A model generated the notes under the pieces. That model was given only the letters and a program-made list of their open reading frames with translations, searched no databases and was not told the origin of the DNA. Of a DNA stretch of 64,000 nucleotides, positions 46,001-57,400 are shown one piece after another. Both the position numbers and the translations under genes were made by a program. The stretch's first letter is position 1. Each line of letters opens with the position of its first letter. Origin of the DNA: Plazaster borealis. Its lineage: Eukaryota; Echinodermata; Asteroidea; Forcipulatida; Labidiasteridae. The stretch is from positions 13,749,063 through 13,813,062 of the forward strand of contig CM037472.1 of NCBI GenBank assembly GCA_021014325.1. The letters run 5' to 3'.

Positions 46001-49000
46001 ACTTTTGCTCAAAATACCTGTACGTCAGACAAACATTCTACCACTATCTCTCATGCGATCACTGCATCGGCACGCCAGACCACAGTAGTACAGTCAGTAC
46101 ACATAAGTAAACATAAAGCTTGGACATGTATGCGTGCGTACGTTAGTGAATTTTGGCACGCTGTTTAATATATTCTGAGCTTCTATTTTTTAGCATTAGT
46201 GCTGAGTGCTATTCTACAACAGGTAATGTAAATAAAGTTCTCTAAACACACTCTAACTTCTCGATGCAGGTCAGGTTCTGAGAGTTTATAAGGGGTTTGC
46301 TGGTAGCATCCGCTCTATCCAGTGCCACCCCACACTGCCCTTGGTTGCTTCCTGCGGTCTTGACAGGTTTCTCAGAATCCACCATATACCGTCGGGGACG
46401 CTGGAAAATAAGGTGAGTGCAGTGAGAGTATGGTACAGTCTAGCATTTCATACTTTTTTCTAATGCACTTTGACAACAACTTTAAAAACTCTGACTTCAT
46501 GGCATTTTTCCTCACTCGAACACCATCCAGTGGATGCTCAACCCCATCGCTGTTGGACTCTGATTAAGGTGGTGTGCATGATCCCATGTAAAGCATAATC
46601 AGTTTACTAGTGCAGTCTTACAACATCAAACAAAGCATGCTGTTGAAATTTTGAAGTTTTTTGGTGGTAAGGGATTTCAATAGTGGGGTGTCCTGGTCGG
46701 GCGGTGGACTCAAGTTCTGTAATTTACAGACTGCGGGTTCGAATCCTGGCCTGTGGTCAGTCGCGACACTTGTGTCATTGAGCAAGGCACTTTATCATAA
46801 TTGCTTCTCTCAGCCAAGGAGTACAAATGGGTACCGGCGAGAACTGGGGAGTTATCTGCGATGGACTGGCATCCTGTACGGGGGAATGGAAATATTCTCA
46901 GTCTTTTTATGCCATTGAAGTTGGATATAAACACAGGCCTGAAGAGCCATATTCGCTCGGGACAGACTTTACTTTTTACTTTTTAAGGGATTTCAATCCA
47001 CTGCAGGATAGCTACCATCAGTTCATGCTATGCAATTTTTCCTCCTTTTTTGTTTTCATATTAACAGATCTATTTGAAGTCACGACTAAACTGTTTGCTA
47101 TTTTCCAGTGCAAGTTTTGACACAGTGGTAAGCATTACTGTAACTGTCGGCATGTTCAGTATTTCATAGTTCATAAGTCACTACAAACGATTCATGTAAA
47201 CTGCTTGTTTTGTTTAACAATAATAGTTTTGTCTCCCATGTACATGTATTTTACTTTAAAATATAGGTTTATTGCTCTACAAGATCACTGAGGGACCAGA
47301 CACAACAGTTTAAACTATGTGGTATTTTGGCTGGTACTCTGCTTCAGCTGAGCAAGATTTGTGTGCACTAAGCAGATTTTTGTTCTTACCTGCTTCGTGA
47401 AAGTTGGCACAGGTGTGATGTTTGGTTAGCCTGTTCTGAATGGAATGTGCCGTTTGCAGCATTGGTACTGCGTTATTAGAAGCCTGTAGGCAACTCGACG
47501 AATCTCGGTGTTCCTGAGGTAATAAACGATGGTGTTCAACCAACTGATGGTCAGTGGAGGTAACTGGAACATGAACAGGGTCCCAATTTTGGAGTTGCGT
47601 TCGGAGTGAAACTCCAGAGCGGCGATGTACAGAAAGGGCAACAGGTTCAAGACGAATGCCGTTAAGATGATGAAGAGTAGAGTGTGGAGAGACTTGCTGT
47701 TACGGGGTGCAACTGGCTGATTCCCCAGTGGATTATCGGCGCGAATGCGACGTGCATGCTGGCGTGAAATCCGAATCAGTCTGGTGTATGCTACAAGGAT
47801 TATCAGCAACGAGACGACAGTTGTGCATGTGTAAACCGCTTGGATGAGCACCAAGCCTTCTTTCGCCATGTGAAAACCACACACCCAAACTTGCTCACCA
47901 TAAATTGTTTTCCATTCTGCAACAAAACCCAGTATAGTTGGTAGTACTACCACTACTGCCCACTTACAGCAGACGGTGATGCGGGCGCTCTTCACAGTCA
48001 CAAGTGAAGAGTAGCGAAGTGCGTAAACCACTGAAATGTAACGATCCACGGTCAAAAATAAAATTGACAGAACAGATCCATAGAAAAAGGAAACTACCAC
48101 AAATGACTGTATTGCACACAGAGCGTCCCCAAAGAGCCAACTCTGAGAAATTGCTGAAACTGTCATCGGGAATGCCATAAAAATTCCAATCCCGATGTCG
48201 GCAGTTGACATGGACCTGAGAAATACTTTAGTTGTTGCTTGGATGCTCTCAACGTGACGAAGAACAACGAAGCAAAGTGGATTCAACGCCACAATCAGAA
48301 GTGTGGTTGTCGCCAGCAAAACTATGGACACGATATCGATGATGGTGTCATCTTCGGTTTTCTCTCCAGCCAATGAATTGCTGATATTAACTCCATCCGG
48401 TTGGTTTAATCTCATGATGGTTTTTTCAAGCAAGATCGCAAACCAGATGTTTTCTGCAGTCCCAAGCGTTGATGCCGTTTTAGCGTTGCAGAACTTCAAT
48501 TGTGAAATTCTAATTGCGAGGCTTTAAAAACTTAGCCACAAATATACATCAACATTTATTGGGCTGTTCTGCTGACATGCAAGAAAATTGCAATATCAGA
48601 CGAAGACTAATTAATACGCAGGGATGATGTCTGATTTGCAGTCAATGCGGATATTTGTGAAAGCGCGAGGCTTGCACAGTCTATTAAAAACATGAAGATC
48701 ACAGAATGAACATACTCATCCGAAAACCAATCATGGTACACGCCGCTAATCCGCAACCATGCATCCTTGAAAGGTAGTTACAGACAACGCTGCTCCAGTA
48801 CGCTAAATGAACCGAGGCATTTCTCCACACCCAGGAGAGGTGATGACATTTCTGCCTGGTTTGACAAATGGACATAGGTAATTTAATAAGAGTCCAAAAG
48901 AAGAAAACAATATTATTCCCGACTGTCTAATAGGTGCTTGCATTTCATTCATCACTACTGATTACAATTGATGAGCTGTACAAAACTGGGCCGTAACTGT

Positions 49001-49999
49001 AAATTACATATTATGATGAGAGTTGTGCACACACTTTGTACTCCGTCATCAACCTGCTGGCGGTTAAAGCCAGGTTTGGTTTATTTATTCAATGTAAATA
49101 TTTGGTCACACCCGTTGCTCTTCTGGGGATAGTGCACCAGGAGTCATCAATTTACTATAGATATCTCACTGTTATTAATTATTAACCGTGGCAACATCTG
49201 TGCAAATCAGCTATAAGTCACAAGTTTACAATTTTAAAACCTTTTTTCTATGTTTTGCAACACACTTCTCAAATATTGTATAAGCTAGCCCAATCTTGTT
49301 GATTCATGTGCACACACCATTTCATTTGTTACAATTTGTTTTCAACATAATGTATGTCAGTGATAGCCTGCCATACCACAATGTGGTGACCATGAGGCCT
49401 GGTGACCATCTTGTTGTTGTTTTTAAAGGGTGCGCATAATATTGGCAAGAGTAAAAATATAAATGTTCACAGATTTGAGATGGTCATGTGGGAAACTCAC
49501 TTTGAAATATTTTTGCTTTAAATGCAATAGTTTTTGAGAAATAAGTAAAACAATTAGTTTTGATCTTGCAAGTCCAAAACTCAATGTTTGAAAAAAGTGA
49601 AAACATTATAAGTTTTTTCCCCACTTTTTTCTGGTGACTCCAATGACCGATTGAGCTTAAACTTTCACAGGTTTGTTATTTCATGCATATGTTGGGTCAC
49701 ATCAAGTGTGGATACTGGTCTTTGACAATTACCAATGACACACATGTGCTTGAATGGAGACATTTTAAAGCAAATACAAGGCTTGTTGTACATGTTAGTA
49801 ACGTTATATATCAAATGTTTTTCAGAACACTGAGGGTATGGTCAAGGCAAACGAAAGACCCGTGGGACCCGTGGACGAAGAGGCAGAGAACATCTGGAAG
49901 CAGATGGAGGAGATCACAGAAGAGTCAACACAAGCAAAGAGAAAGGTCATTGCTGATACCAAGACGGCCGTCAAACGGAAAGCTCCTCCCGAGACATGA
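40098..49999 (+). CDS. WDR74: WDR74 (Nsa1-like) WD40 ribosome-biogenesis protein, complete
   Basis: Ten exons: 40098-40152, 40647-40753, 41134-41319, 42085-42228, 42415-42516, 44080-44180, 45260-45315, 46270-46412, 47068-47127, 49826-49999. Phases agree and total 1128 nt, 375 residues; human WDR74 is 385. Starts MAALTHNMWLGSETGILKG, the typical N-terminal blade. Recognisable blades include LTGLRNGTVKTFDLEKG, LVATGGKENDMKVWDLED, VTCTGYHHVRVYDPSTPRRR, GNTHGKMAHIDLRKGQVLR and VASCGLDRFLRIHHI, ending in a Lys/Glu-rich tail with a basic stretch KRKAPPET. Known role: nucleolar, in pre-60S assembly with the AAA-ATPase NVL2, and MTR4/exosome-linked rRNA processing. It is transcribed divergently from SLX4IP. 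Its last intron hosts an antisense GPCR and a TTAA element; other introns hold MITEs. An AATAAA lies at 50411. Confidence 0.95.
40889..41051. mobile_element. MITE family D, inverted copy in WDR74 intron 2
   Basis: CAGGCCTGGAATTACAAAT at the left, GGCCATGGACTATGTTGC, AAATGGCCTTGCCCTCTC, and AATTCAAGGCCTG at the right. Close to the next exon (41134). Confidence 0.75.
42632..42765. repeat. Inverted-repeat element in WDR74 intron
   Basis: GGTCATGTCTGAATTGGCGG and GCCACAGCAGACATGACC face each other around GGCTGCGGCTACAGCTGTGGC and TATGGACATCCTATGC; ~130 bp. The C(T/G)GTGGC/GGCTAAGG theme recurs, weaker, to 42900. Confidence 0.55.
43257..43400. mobile_element. MITE family D-like, rearranged copy
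   Basis: CAGGCCTGATGCTTTG and TATCAGGCCTT ends, with two GGGCACCAAGG segments (near 43288 and 43364). Only partly matches the other copies. Confidence 0.5.
43474..43660. mobile_element. Palindromic MITE family A copy in WDR74 intron
   Basis: GGGCCCAATTTCATAGAGC at the left, AGAAATTGGGCCCT at the right, with TAAGCACAAAAAGTAGCTAAG and GGTTACCAGCCAAACTACC inside. Confidence 0.8.
44366..44756. mobile_element. TTAA-flanked non-autonomous element, copy 2
   Basis: TTAA at 44362-44365 and 44757-44760; ends AGGGATTGTATACGCTTGG and CCAAACGTAAACAGACCTG. Shares AACCTGTGAAAATTTCA and AACCAAGTAAGTTTTTAT with copy 1. Lies in the WDR74 intron after exon 44080-44180. Confidence 0.75.
45764..45955 (-). repeat. 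Inverted dispersed copy of the satellite-flank module
   Basis: In WDR74 intron 7, the reverse complement of this stretch matches 18050-18232: TG microsatellite, the two GTCCAC-GGTTGCTATCACAAAG segments, GAGTTGAACAAAGGAGGGTCC and CGATTGCCGGTGTTTACAC. It shows that the flank module is dispersed and not unique to the satellite locus. Confidence 0.85.
46685..46985 (+). mobile_element. SINE family 2, plus copy in WDR74 intron 8
   Basis: GTCCTGGTCGGGCGGTGGAC, GGGTTCGAATCCTGG, TTGAGCAAGGCACTTTATC, AGTACAAATGGGTACCGGCG, TTGGATATAAACACAGGCC. Overlapping frames in this stretch are artefacts of the SINE. Confidence 0.8.
47318..47410. mobile_element. Palindromic MITE family A, truncated
   Basis: Only the right half is recognisable: GTGGTATTTTGGCTGGTAC, AGCTGAGCAAG, TTCTTACCTGCTTCGTGAAA. 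It abuts the 3' end of the GPCR and may form its 3' UTR. Confidence 0.6.
47426..48499 (-). CDS. Intronless rhodopsin-like (class A) GPCR nested in WDR74 intron
   Basis: One uninterrupted 357-residue frame with seven hydrophobic segments. Class A landmarks: TM1 Asn in ALNPLCFVVL; TM2 Asp in STADIGIG; Cys at the top of TM3 (ALCAIQSF) paired with Cys in ECL2 (VWVCGF); a full DRY motif (TVDRYISVVYAL); TM4 Trp (CKWAVVVVLP). TM6 has LNLLPFL without the usual CWxP Cys-Trp, and TM7 has NTIVYY in place of NPxxY, followed by a basic helix-8-like tail. Met29 (codon top 48415) is a better start: it leaves a short N-terminus with an NIS glycosylation site before TM1, while the first 28 residues look like upstream sequence. 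Ligand unknown. The single-exon, divergent motifs fit the rapidly expanded orphan GPCR families of echinoderms. It lies antisense within the 2.7-kb last intron of WDR74. Confidence 0.9.
   Translation of the reverse strand: MKFCNAKTASTLGTAENIWFAILLEKTIMRLNQPDGVNISNSLAGEKTEDDTIIDIVSIVLLATTTLLIVALNPLCFVVLRHVESIQATTKVFLRSMSTADIGIGIFMAFPMTVSAISQSWLFGDALCAIQSFVVVSFFYGSVLSILFLTVDRYISVVYALRYSSLVTVKSARITVCCKWAVVVVLPTILGFVAEWKTIYGEQVWVCGFHMAKEGLVLIQAVYTCTTVVSLLIILVAYTRLIRISRQHARRIRADNPLGNQPVAPRNSKSLHTLLFIILTAFVLNLLPFLYIAALEFHSERNSKIGTLFMFQLPPLTISWLNTIVYYLRNTEIRRVAYRLLITQYQCCKRHIPFRTG
49427..49750. mobile_element. TTAA-flanked non-autonomous element, copy 3 (inverted)
   Basis: Left TTAA at 49423-49426, right site decayed to TGAA. 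Contains GGTCTTTGACAATTACCAAT and ACTTTCACAGGTTTGTTAT in reverse order relative to copy 1. It ends about 75 bases before the last WDR74 exon, close to the branch-point zone. Confidence 0.7.
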
Positions 50000-50147
50000 A
50001 GAATGCTTTTGATGAAAATATTTAATACTTCGTTCTCATAAAGGGCGAGGCATATTTTCTCTTAGTGGAGCATTTCAAAGGGCACCAACTTAGACAACTA
50101 AGCTGGGGGGACCAGGGTGCATAGAGGCAATTGCCTGTTAAGTATCG

Positions 50148-50400
50148 GGGCCCAATTTCATGGCTCTGCTTATACCATAAACAAAGAATCAGCGCTTATG
50201 GAAGCAGGTATTTCCGCACTTACGTCAAGCGTTTTTCATAGGTTAGCAGTGAATTTTTGTAATTCTAGGTGCGTACTCCATGATGCTAGGCATTCTTCGC
50301 TTACACAGCTAGCGCAGAATTTTTGCGCTTGTCCTGTAAGCAAAGAATGGTTATCGCAAGGGCAGAAGAGCCATGAAAGCAGAGCCATGAAATTGGGCCA
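50148..50400. mobile_element. Palindromic repeat with family A-type ends in WDR74 3' UTR
   Basis: GGGCCCAATTTCATGGCTC at the left and CCATGAAATTGGGCCA at the right, but the interior (GCTTATGGAAGCAGG, CTTACGTCAAGCG, GCGCAGAATTTTTGCGC) differs from family A. It ends 10 bases before the AATAAA. Confidence 0.7.
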
Positions 50401-50410
50401 AGGTTCGTTG

Positions 50411-50416
50411 AATAAA
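50411..50416 (+). terminator. Polyadenylation signal of WDR74
   Basis: Canonical AATAAA about 410 bases after the WDR74 stop, just downstream of a palindromic repeat (50148-50400) that would be part of the 3' UTR. It is the first canonical signal after the stop. Confidence 0.5.
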
Positions 50417-50500
50417 AAGTTTTCTAAAATAAGGGTAAACTTGCATTAGTCCAGAGGAGGGAAGGGGGGGGGGAGATAAGAGGGGGAAATGTTTTTTTCT

Positions 50501-51000
50501 NNNNNNNNNNNNNNNNNNNNNNNNNNNNNNNNNNNNNNNNNNNNNNNNNNNNNNNNNNNNNNNNNNNNNNNNNNNNNNNNNNNNNNNNNNNNNNNNNNNN
50601 NNNNNNNNNNNNNNNNNNNNNNNNNNNNNNNNNNNNNNNNNNNNNNNNNNNNNNNNNNNNNNNNNNNNNNNNNNNNNNNNNNNNNNNNNNNNNNNNNNNN
50701 NNNNNNNNNNNNNNNNNNNNNNNNNNNNNNNNNNNNNNNNNNNNNNNNNNNNNNNNNNNNNNNNNNNNNNNNNNNNNNNNNNNNNNNNNNNNNNNNNNNN
50801 NNNNNNNNNNNNNNNNNNNNNNNNNNNNNNNNNNNNNNNNNNNNNNNNNNNNNNNNNNNNNNNNNNNNNNNNNNNNNNNNNNNNNNNNNNNNNNNNNNNN
50901 NNNNNNNNNNNNNNNNNNNNNNNNNNNNNNNNNNNNNNNNNNNNNNNNNNNNNNNNNNNNNNNNNNNNNNNNNNNNNNNNNNNNNNNNNNNNNNNNNNNN
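50501..51000. other. Assembly gap (500 N)
   Basis: Exactly 500 N, a conventional placeholder length, preceded by a G-rich homopolymer stretch (50455-50490) that probably stopped the assembly. True size is unknown. It may hide the 5' exon or exons of the ENT gene. Open frames crossing it are artefacts. Confidence 0.99.
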
Positions 51001-51474
51001 CTCATTGATTTTGTTTTTAGAATTTGCAGACATCGAATAGGCCTAATGCATAAAAAAATATCAAATGATTGTTGTTATGAGTTTGTTTTTCTCTGTTTCC
51101 CTTGCTGGTTGCTTAAATGTTTGTTTAAAAAAAATGTAATCAATAAATGTTTATAATTCCTTTATTTCTCAAATATCTACTGCCTGCTTGAAGAATCATT
51201 ATTGTATTTGATTCAAGTACTGGTAGTGACAGTTTATTAGTCATGTTAAAAAAAAAAGATTATAATGTAATCCTGGAGTTCAAAATGAACACAGACAAAA
51301 TATATATATAATCTGGGGACTACATGTAGATTAAAGAGCTTCATATCTAATTACAGATTCTGGTACTGCTTTTAATTTCAATTAAAGAGAGACATTGTCA
51401 TATAATTGAAATGTTTAAGTCTGATTTGTAGGAAGCCAAATTCACATGTTGTGTTTCCTTGTTCCTACCCCTAG

Positions 51475-54400
51475 GTTTAAGATGATCTTCTGCATCATGG
51501 CATTACATGGCGTCGCTACGTTACTTCCTTGGAATATGTTCATCACAGCAACTGCAGTAAGTAGGCACTCAGTTGCCTCTTATTACATCTCAGGGTGGGG
51601 GTGGGTGGGATATATTATTTTCTATATTTGCTTCACTCTAGTTGGAGGTTTGGAATTTAAAGGCTCAGTGATTTTCCTGGACTGCAGGAAAATTATGAGT
51701 TTCCAGGATACTGGATCAATGGTAAAATGACAGGACTGTGGCTAATGGTCCAGTGGTTATTTTAACCCTTTGACACCGGATGTCGTGTTGATGTGCCAAT
51801 ATTTCCCCGGATGTATGCCTGGAGATGTGACACAAAAATTAAAAAGTCACATTGGATGACAGGAACAAAGGTTGTCCAACCTTAGCACCCACACAAAGAA
51901 GACAGTTGGCAGAAGGCAATAATGTTAAATTCTCCTTTGTGTGGGGGTTATTGAGTCTAGGCCTGTGTCCTTTTGTTGCAATAAGAGGTAATGGTATGAC
52001 CAGACTAAGATTGCAGTCTTGGTTCAGGCCATGGACCCACAATTGGCAGCCGTGTCTCATGGCCAAGGTTTTGTGAAGCACGGTGTGTGAATATTGTGTT
52101 TTCTTCGAAAGAGAAAGAACAAATCCTGGTGCTTCAAACAGAATCTTTGTTCTCTTGGCTTTGTTAAGTCAGGGTTTCTTTGTGCCAGCGGTACTCTCAA
52201 AGAAAAATGATTCCAGCAATTTCGAGAAAAAATAATCCCGCCAGGGTGGAAGTGAAAATATGGAATATCTGATTCGTTAACTAGTTAAGCCCTGAAAGGT
52301 TGTTAATTGAGAGCAGCCAGCACCACAGACTCTGAGCCATCATACACTTTACAAATACCTTCCAACTGTTGGTACTCTGGTTACAACAAATTTGGTTGTA
52401 GACTTTCATCAATCATTGAAAGAAACAGCAATGCTCTGTGGGAAACGATTTCCATTAATTAGTGAAAAAGCTTTTGATGTCGGGTGACTGGGGAGTATGG
52501 TTTCCATTGGGGCAAGAAGCCATAAACTAACTATACTGGTACTGTACCAGCAGCTTCGAAAGCACTATCATCATGGCTTTTTTTGTCAATTTACATAGAA
52601 CTTAGGCATGCCCCATGAGAATCTTCCGGTTAAAACTGGAATTCCGTTTCTTTTCACTTTCAAATGTGTGGTTTTCGAGTTCAGTGTGAATTTGATATTA
52701 AATTTAGGGTTTGAGTTGTAGGGGGTATACATTTGGATATCTCTAATCCCTCTTTTCTAATCAGAAGTTGTAATCGTATATCACGGATCGACACACCGTT
52801 CATGAAAAAACAACACGTTATCAATTGCCGCCCGGCTTCTGTGTGCATTATGCAGCGAGATCAATATGTGTAGACTTTTCTCATTCCTCGCTTCAATCAC
52901 GGTGCGGTTTATTAATTGTTTGACCGTAATTTACTAATATGTTTACTGCTGCAGCAAAGGAACATGTATGGAGACTTTGAAAAGTCTACTGACAACAGTT
53001 CACTGAGTGCGGCGCTGACGCCTGGGTCACCTTGCCCAAAATCCGGACATGCATTTTTAGCGTTAGTTTTTTCAGATTGTTTTTGTACGAAATGGATTTC
53101 CGGTTTTGTCATCAACACCCATTCTCATGCCTGAGAACTACTGGGTTGTTTTTAGCAGTCCACAGGGCCTTGGCTCTATCAGCATGTTTCAACATAATTT
53201 CCCCAAGAAAATTCTGCTGGGTGTAAGCGTACATAAGTAGACTACAGAGTACACTGGGGATTCACCACTGTATTCAATCGTGGTGGTCTAACTAATAATG
53301 CAAAAAAAACCTTTGGCAGGACCTTCTGACAGCTTGAATAAAGCCTATTCTTAATTCATTGAATTGGACCCGGTTTTGTTGAGAGATAAGTGTTGAGGTA
53401 CAGTGGACTCTCGTTATAACAAGATCACTGTCGCTGGCTGGGGGACTTGTAAAGTTACCTCTTTTTTATCAGGAACGTTGTTATAAGAGGACATCAAATC
53501 AAAGAAACACAAAGCAGAGATGAGATTCAGAAGTTCAGAATGTACTCTTTATAAGCAGAACCTTTATAACAGTTCTCTCTATAATTTGGGGTCGAACAAA
53601 GAAAAATTGATTAGAGCAGGATTTGAATGACTGACCTCCGAATTAATGTGCTGGCGCTCTACCAACTATGCTTTTTACTCCCTGTTTTGTCAATATGTTT
53701 GTCAATATGTCACTATTTTTTATCTGCATTTTTTACAATGAAAAAAGTACTTGAAAATTCTGGAAAAAAACAAGCAGGTAAAACTTGTTGACATTTTGAT
53801 GAGTATGCACTGATTGTCCCCAGCAGCTGATTGCTGAACCACCAGGAATCATTACCAGAGAGATAGTTTCCATTGTGTTTACAGTGAAGCATTGTTTCTT
53901 GATTGTTTTGTCTGTACTTGCAAATGTTCAAATCCTACTGATATGGATTTAGATAATGGAAACCCTTATTTGCCCAAGGTTTAATCAGCTATTGTCATGC
54001 AGGGACTGCTGATAGTCAGAACTACAAGATGGTGAACCCAGACAGTGGGTTTAGTGGGAGTCTTTGTTCAGTGGCTGGGTGAATGCCTCCTTATGTTACT
54101 CCTGGTCTTGTTACTGTGTTATGTATACTCTTGGTCAAGGGATTAACTTCAAAGGGCAGACAGTGTTCAATGCATACCCTTAGCCCTGCAGGTTATGTTT
54201 GTGAAGTCAGACAGTGGTTAGGTCAAGGGTCATGATTGTCATCTTATTATACAATGCCCAACATGGGGAAGAGGGCACCCCCCCCCAATGTTCCAATACT
54301 TAAAACACTATTTTCATCTTGTACAAAAGTAACCTCCCTAAAATCCTCTGAAGAATTCTTGAGATTCCAAGCACACAATGAAGCCACAATGGGGGGGGGG

Positions 54401-57400
54401 GGGTGTATGCCATGCCCCATATGGAGCACAAATGCATTTTATAAAACCTCAGTTTCCGTGAAAATTGATCACGGCTAGACTTGACTAGTACAAAATATGC
54501 GAAATCATTATTTAGCCTAATGATTTACAGAGCGCCTTGAGGGAAGCCTGAAAGGGAGAGGCAGCTCTGCGTTTGTTAATTTGTACATTACTCAAAGTGA
54601 ACCTTTTATACATTGTACATTGTGTGTACATTGCAATGAACTTAATGAAATCGTGTACATGAAAGGGCATCTTTGGGACAATATTTAGTGGGTTGTCTCA
54701 AGATAAAAGAGAGGAATGATTGAATAGATTTTGTGTTTATTTCAATTATTTCAGATTTGAGAGAGTCAAAGTGAAGATGTTTATCCTGGATAAACAGAAT
54801 ACACTGAAAATGCAGGTTGTTACCTGTACCATGATTGTACAGTATGGTCACTATACATGTAGGCCTACATGTTAGTACCACAATCTGTTAGTCAGCAGGT
54901 CTGTCTATTGTACATGTACATGTGCTATTGTACATGTACATGTGCGGTGTACAGGTAAATCACGCATAATCACAAAGAGCAATATGCATCAGCATTGACT
55001 TTGCTCATTGATGCATTAAATGTGCTATGGAAGGGCTTTATCACGAACTGGACAGCCATCAACAGGGCTCGAATTAGACACTCGACCGCAGGCCCAAGGC
55101 CAGTGATTTTAGCCACGGGCCAGTAAACTCATGAGCTGACAAGTCCAGCAGTCTTGTAATTTTCAATTGAATAATAATATGTCACTGTTTAATATCTTTA
55201 ACAGAAAGAAATGATGTTCAAATGTTTCCTTCGGTCTGGTAATACAATTCTGTCGAGTATCAAAATATACTAACCCATAACACAAATGAGATAATCTTCT
55301 CTTACTGCTTGTAAAATTACATATTAAAACTCTGTAGAAAGCTCTTTCTTGTGAAGCTTTTGGTCTTGTAAAATAAATTCTGGTCCAGTAAATAGCCCTG
55401 CGGTCTTGTGGAATTTTACGTCAAATTTGAGCCCTGATCAATACCTACGCTCTCTACAAGTTTGCTTTGAATCCCTGGCCCATTCTTGAGAGAGTATGAT
55501 TATTTTGGGTTCTATTTTTAAACACATTCCGATCCATCAACATCTACATAATACTAATAGGAGCAAGTTTCTCTTTGATTGTTTAAATGGGTGGCCTCAC
55601 CAATAGCAGGCCTTGAATTTCATCTTTGCGAGGGCAAGGCCATTTTTATTTTGCAAAAGGGCACTTCCGGTGGAAATTTTGAGGGGGCACCAAGGCCAAG
55701 ACCAGGGGCAACAGAGTCCATGGCCTCCAGGTAATTCTAGGCATGTAGTAGGGCAAATTGTAGGAGGTTAGGCATAAGGGTTCCATCTGAGTCAACAGGA
55801 ATTCTGATAACAACTTTCCTTCGATAAACAGCTTTTTGGCTCTCTGTTGCAGAACTTTTGCAATTAGCTTTGCTTAAAAAGAGTAAAAAGGACGATAACA
55901 TTGGCAACTGTATAATGTTGCTAGCAATCAAGCTTTTAGCCAGGATTTGAAAATAGGGTGTCCAAATTTGACTGGTTTGAAAAACAGGGTGTCCAAATTT
56001 TTAGCAGCGATTAGCGGGAGTCCAGGGGGTGCAACCCTTTCGGAAAATATTTACATATTTTAAGGGTTCTAGACACTACACAAATTGTCATTTTGGCGTA
56101 ACGGGCCAGAAAAAAATAGGGTAGTAGGTAGGAATTTAATTTTTTTTTTGGGGGGGGGGTTATTAATTAAAACAATACTATCTTTATTGAATAAGTTCAG
56201 TTACCCTTAAAAAAAATAAAAAAAACTAAAACCGATGAAACAATTTGCATGAATAAGATACTGATAAATTATATCTTATTCATTAACAAACCGTAAACTA
56301 AGGCAGCACATGTCATTTATACACTTTCCATATTTAAATATAACACAATACCCACTCCTAAGGGTCACAAAACCAGGTCATAAAACCACCAAGACACAGC
56401 GCAGGCGGCTTAGTTTTTGAGTGAAGCAAAGTATTACAAACTAAAACAATGTATAACAAACTGCAGATGATTAAGATAACACGTAATTGGATCTAAATAG
56501 GAGTATCATTGGGCTTGGTTAGAGTGTCTGGGTCTAACATTTAATACAAAAAAGGATCGCCAGATTTTTTTTTCCCGTTCGACAATGTTAAGTGCTGGTC
56601 GTTTTATTTTTAGAACTGGTTTGTGCCGACCAGCCAGAATAGTGTAGTCGTAAACGTGTAACCGTTTCCGAAACGGTCGGTTACACGTGTTACCGTCCGT
56701 TTCATAAACAACATTTTCGAGTTTAAAAACATCGTTAACACAACCGCGCATACATGTGATCCAAAAACGATGCGTCTTCAACAAAGCATTTTGACTTCGC
56801 GCAATCACCCCGCAAAATCAACCCCCCAAAACAACAAAACAAAACAAAATCAAGAAGAAAAAATCTTACATTATACAGTAAAATACTCTTTTTGTTCATC
56901 CAGGGTATCCTAAATTGGTCATTTTTGTACAATGAAGCCCACACGTTCTGTAGTTTTTTGTAAACAAGCTAAAATTTCCACGGAACTGTGCTCCGTTGAC
57001 CATGCTGTCGACAGAATGTGCGTGCGTACCAGCGACGACAATGCTGTATAATGGTTTCAGAGCGCACCAGCGATGATGATATTGCAATTTCGGGGGAATA
57101 ACCGCTTTTCCCGAGCATGCGCAGACACGTCAAGTCTTTGATCAAGGCGTTTGTAACTTGGTTTTGTATGCTATCGTGTCATTTCACCAATAGAGGGCGT
57201 TTACTCTAGCGCTATCGAATTGTTTGAAACGCCCTCTAGCGTTCAATGTTTCTTGCATTTATTGTCGCACGCAAAGTAACGAGATACCAAAGACTACAAG
57301 CCTGCAAATTGGAAACGATTATGCTTGTGTGTGGCACGGGATCGTGCGTTGTGTACATCGTGATCGTTATGACATGTGTTCATCGTTTCGCGGCACTTTT

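Noticed and set aside
46661..47120. Overlapping frames of 61-97 residues
   Set aside because: They come from a family 2 SINE and from reading WDR74 exon 47068-47127 out of context.
50424..51040. Frames of 183-195 residues across 50.4-51.0 kb
   Set aside because: They consist of N translated as X across the assembly gap.
52916..53134. Frame with QRNMYGDFEKSTDNSSLSAA preceded by a CTGCTGCAG acceptor-like site
   Set aside because: Falls between ENT exons that already join seamlessly at TATA-YF; inserting it would break the conserved TM1-loop. No clear donor.
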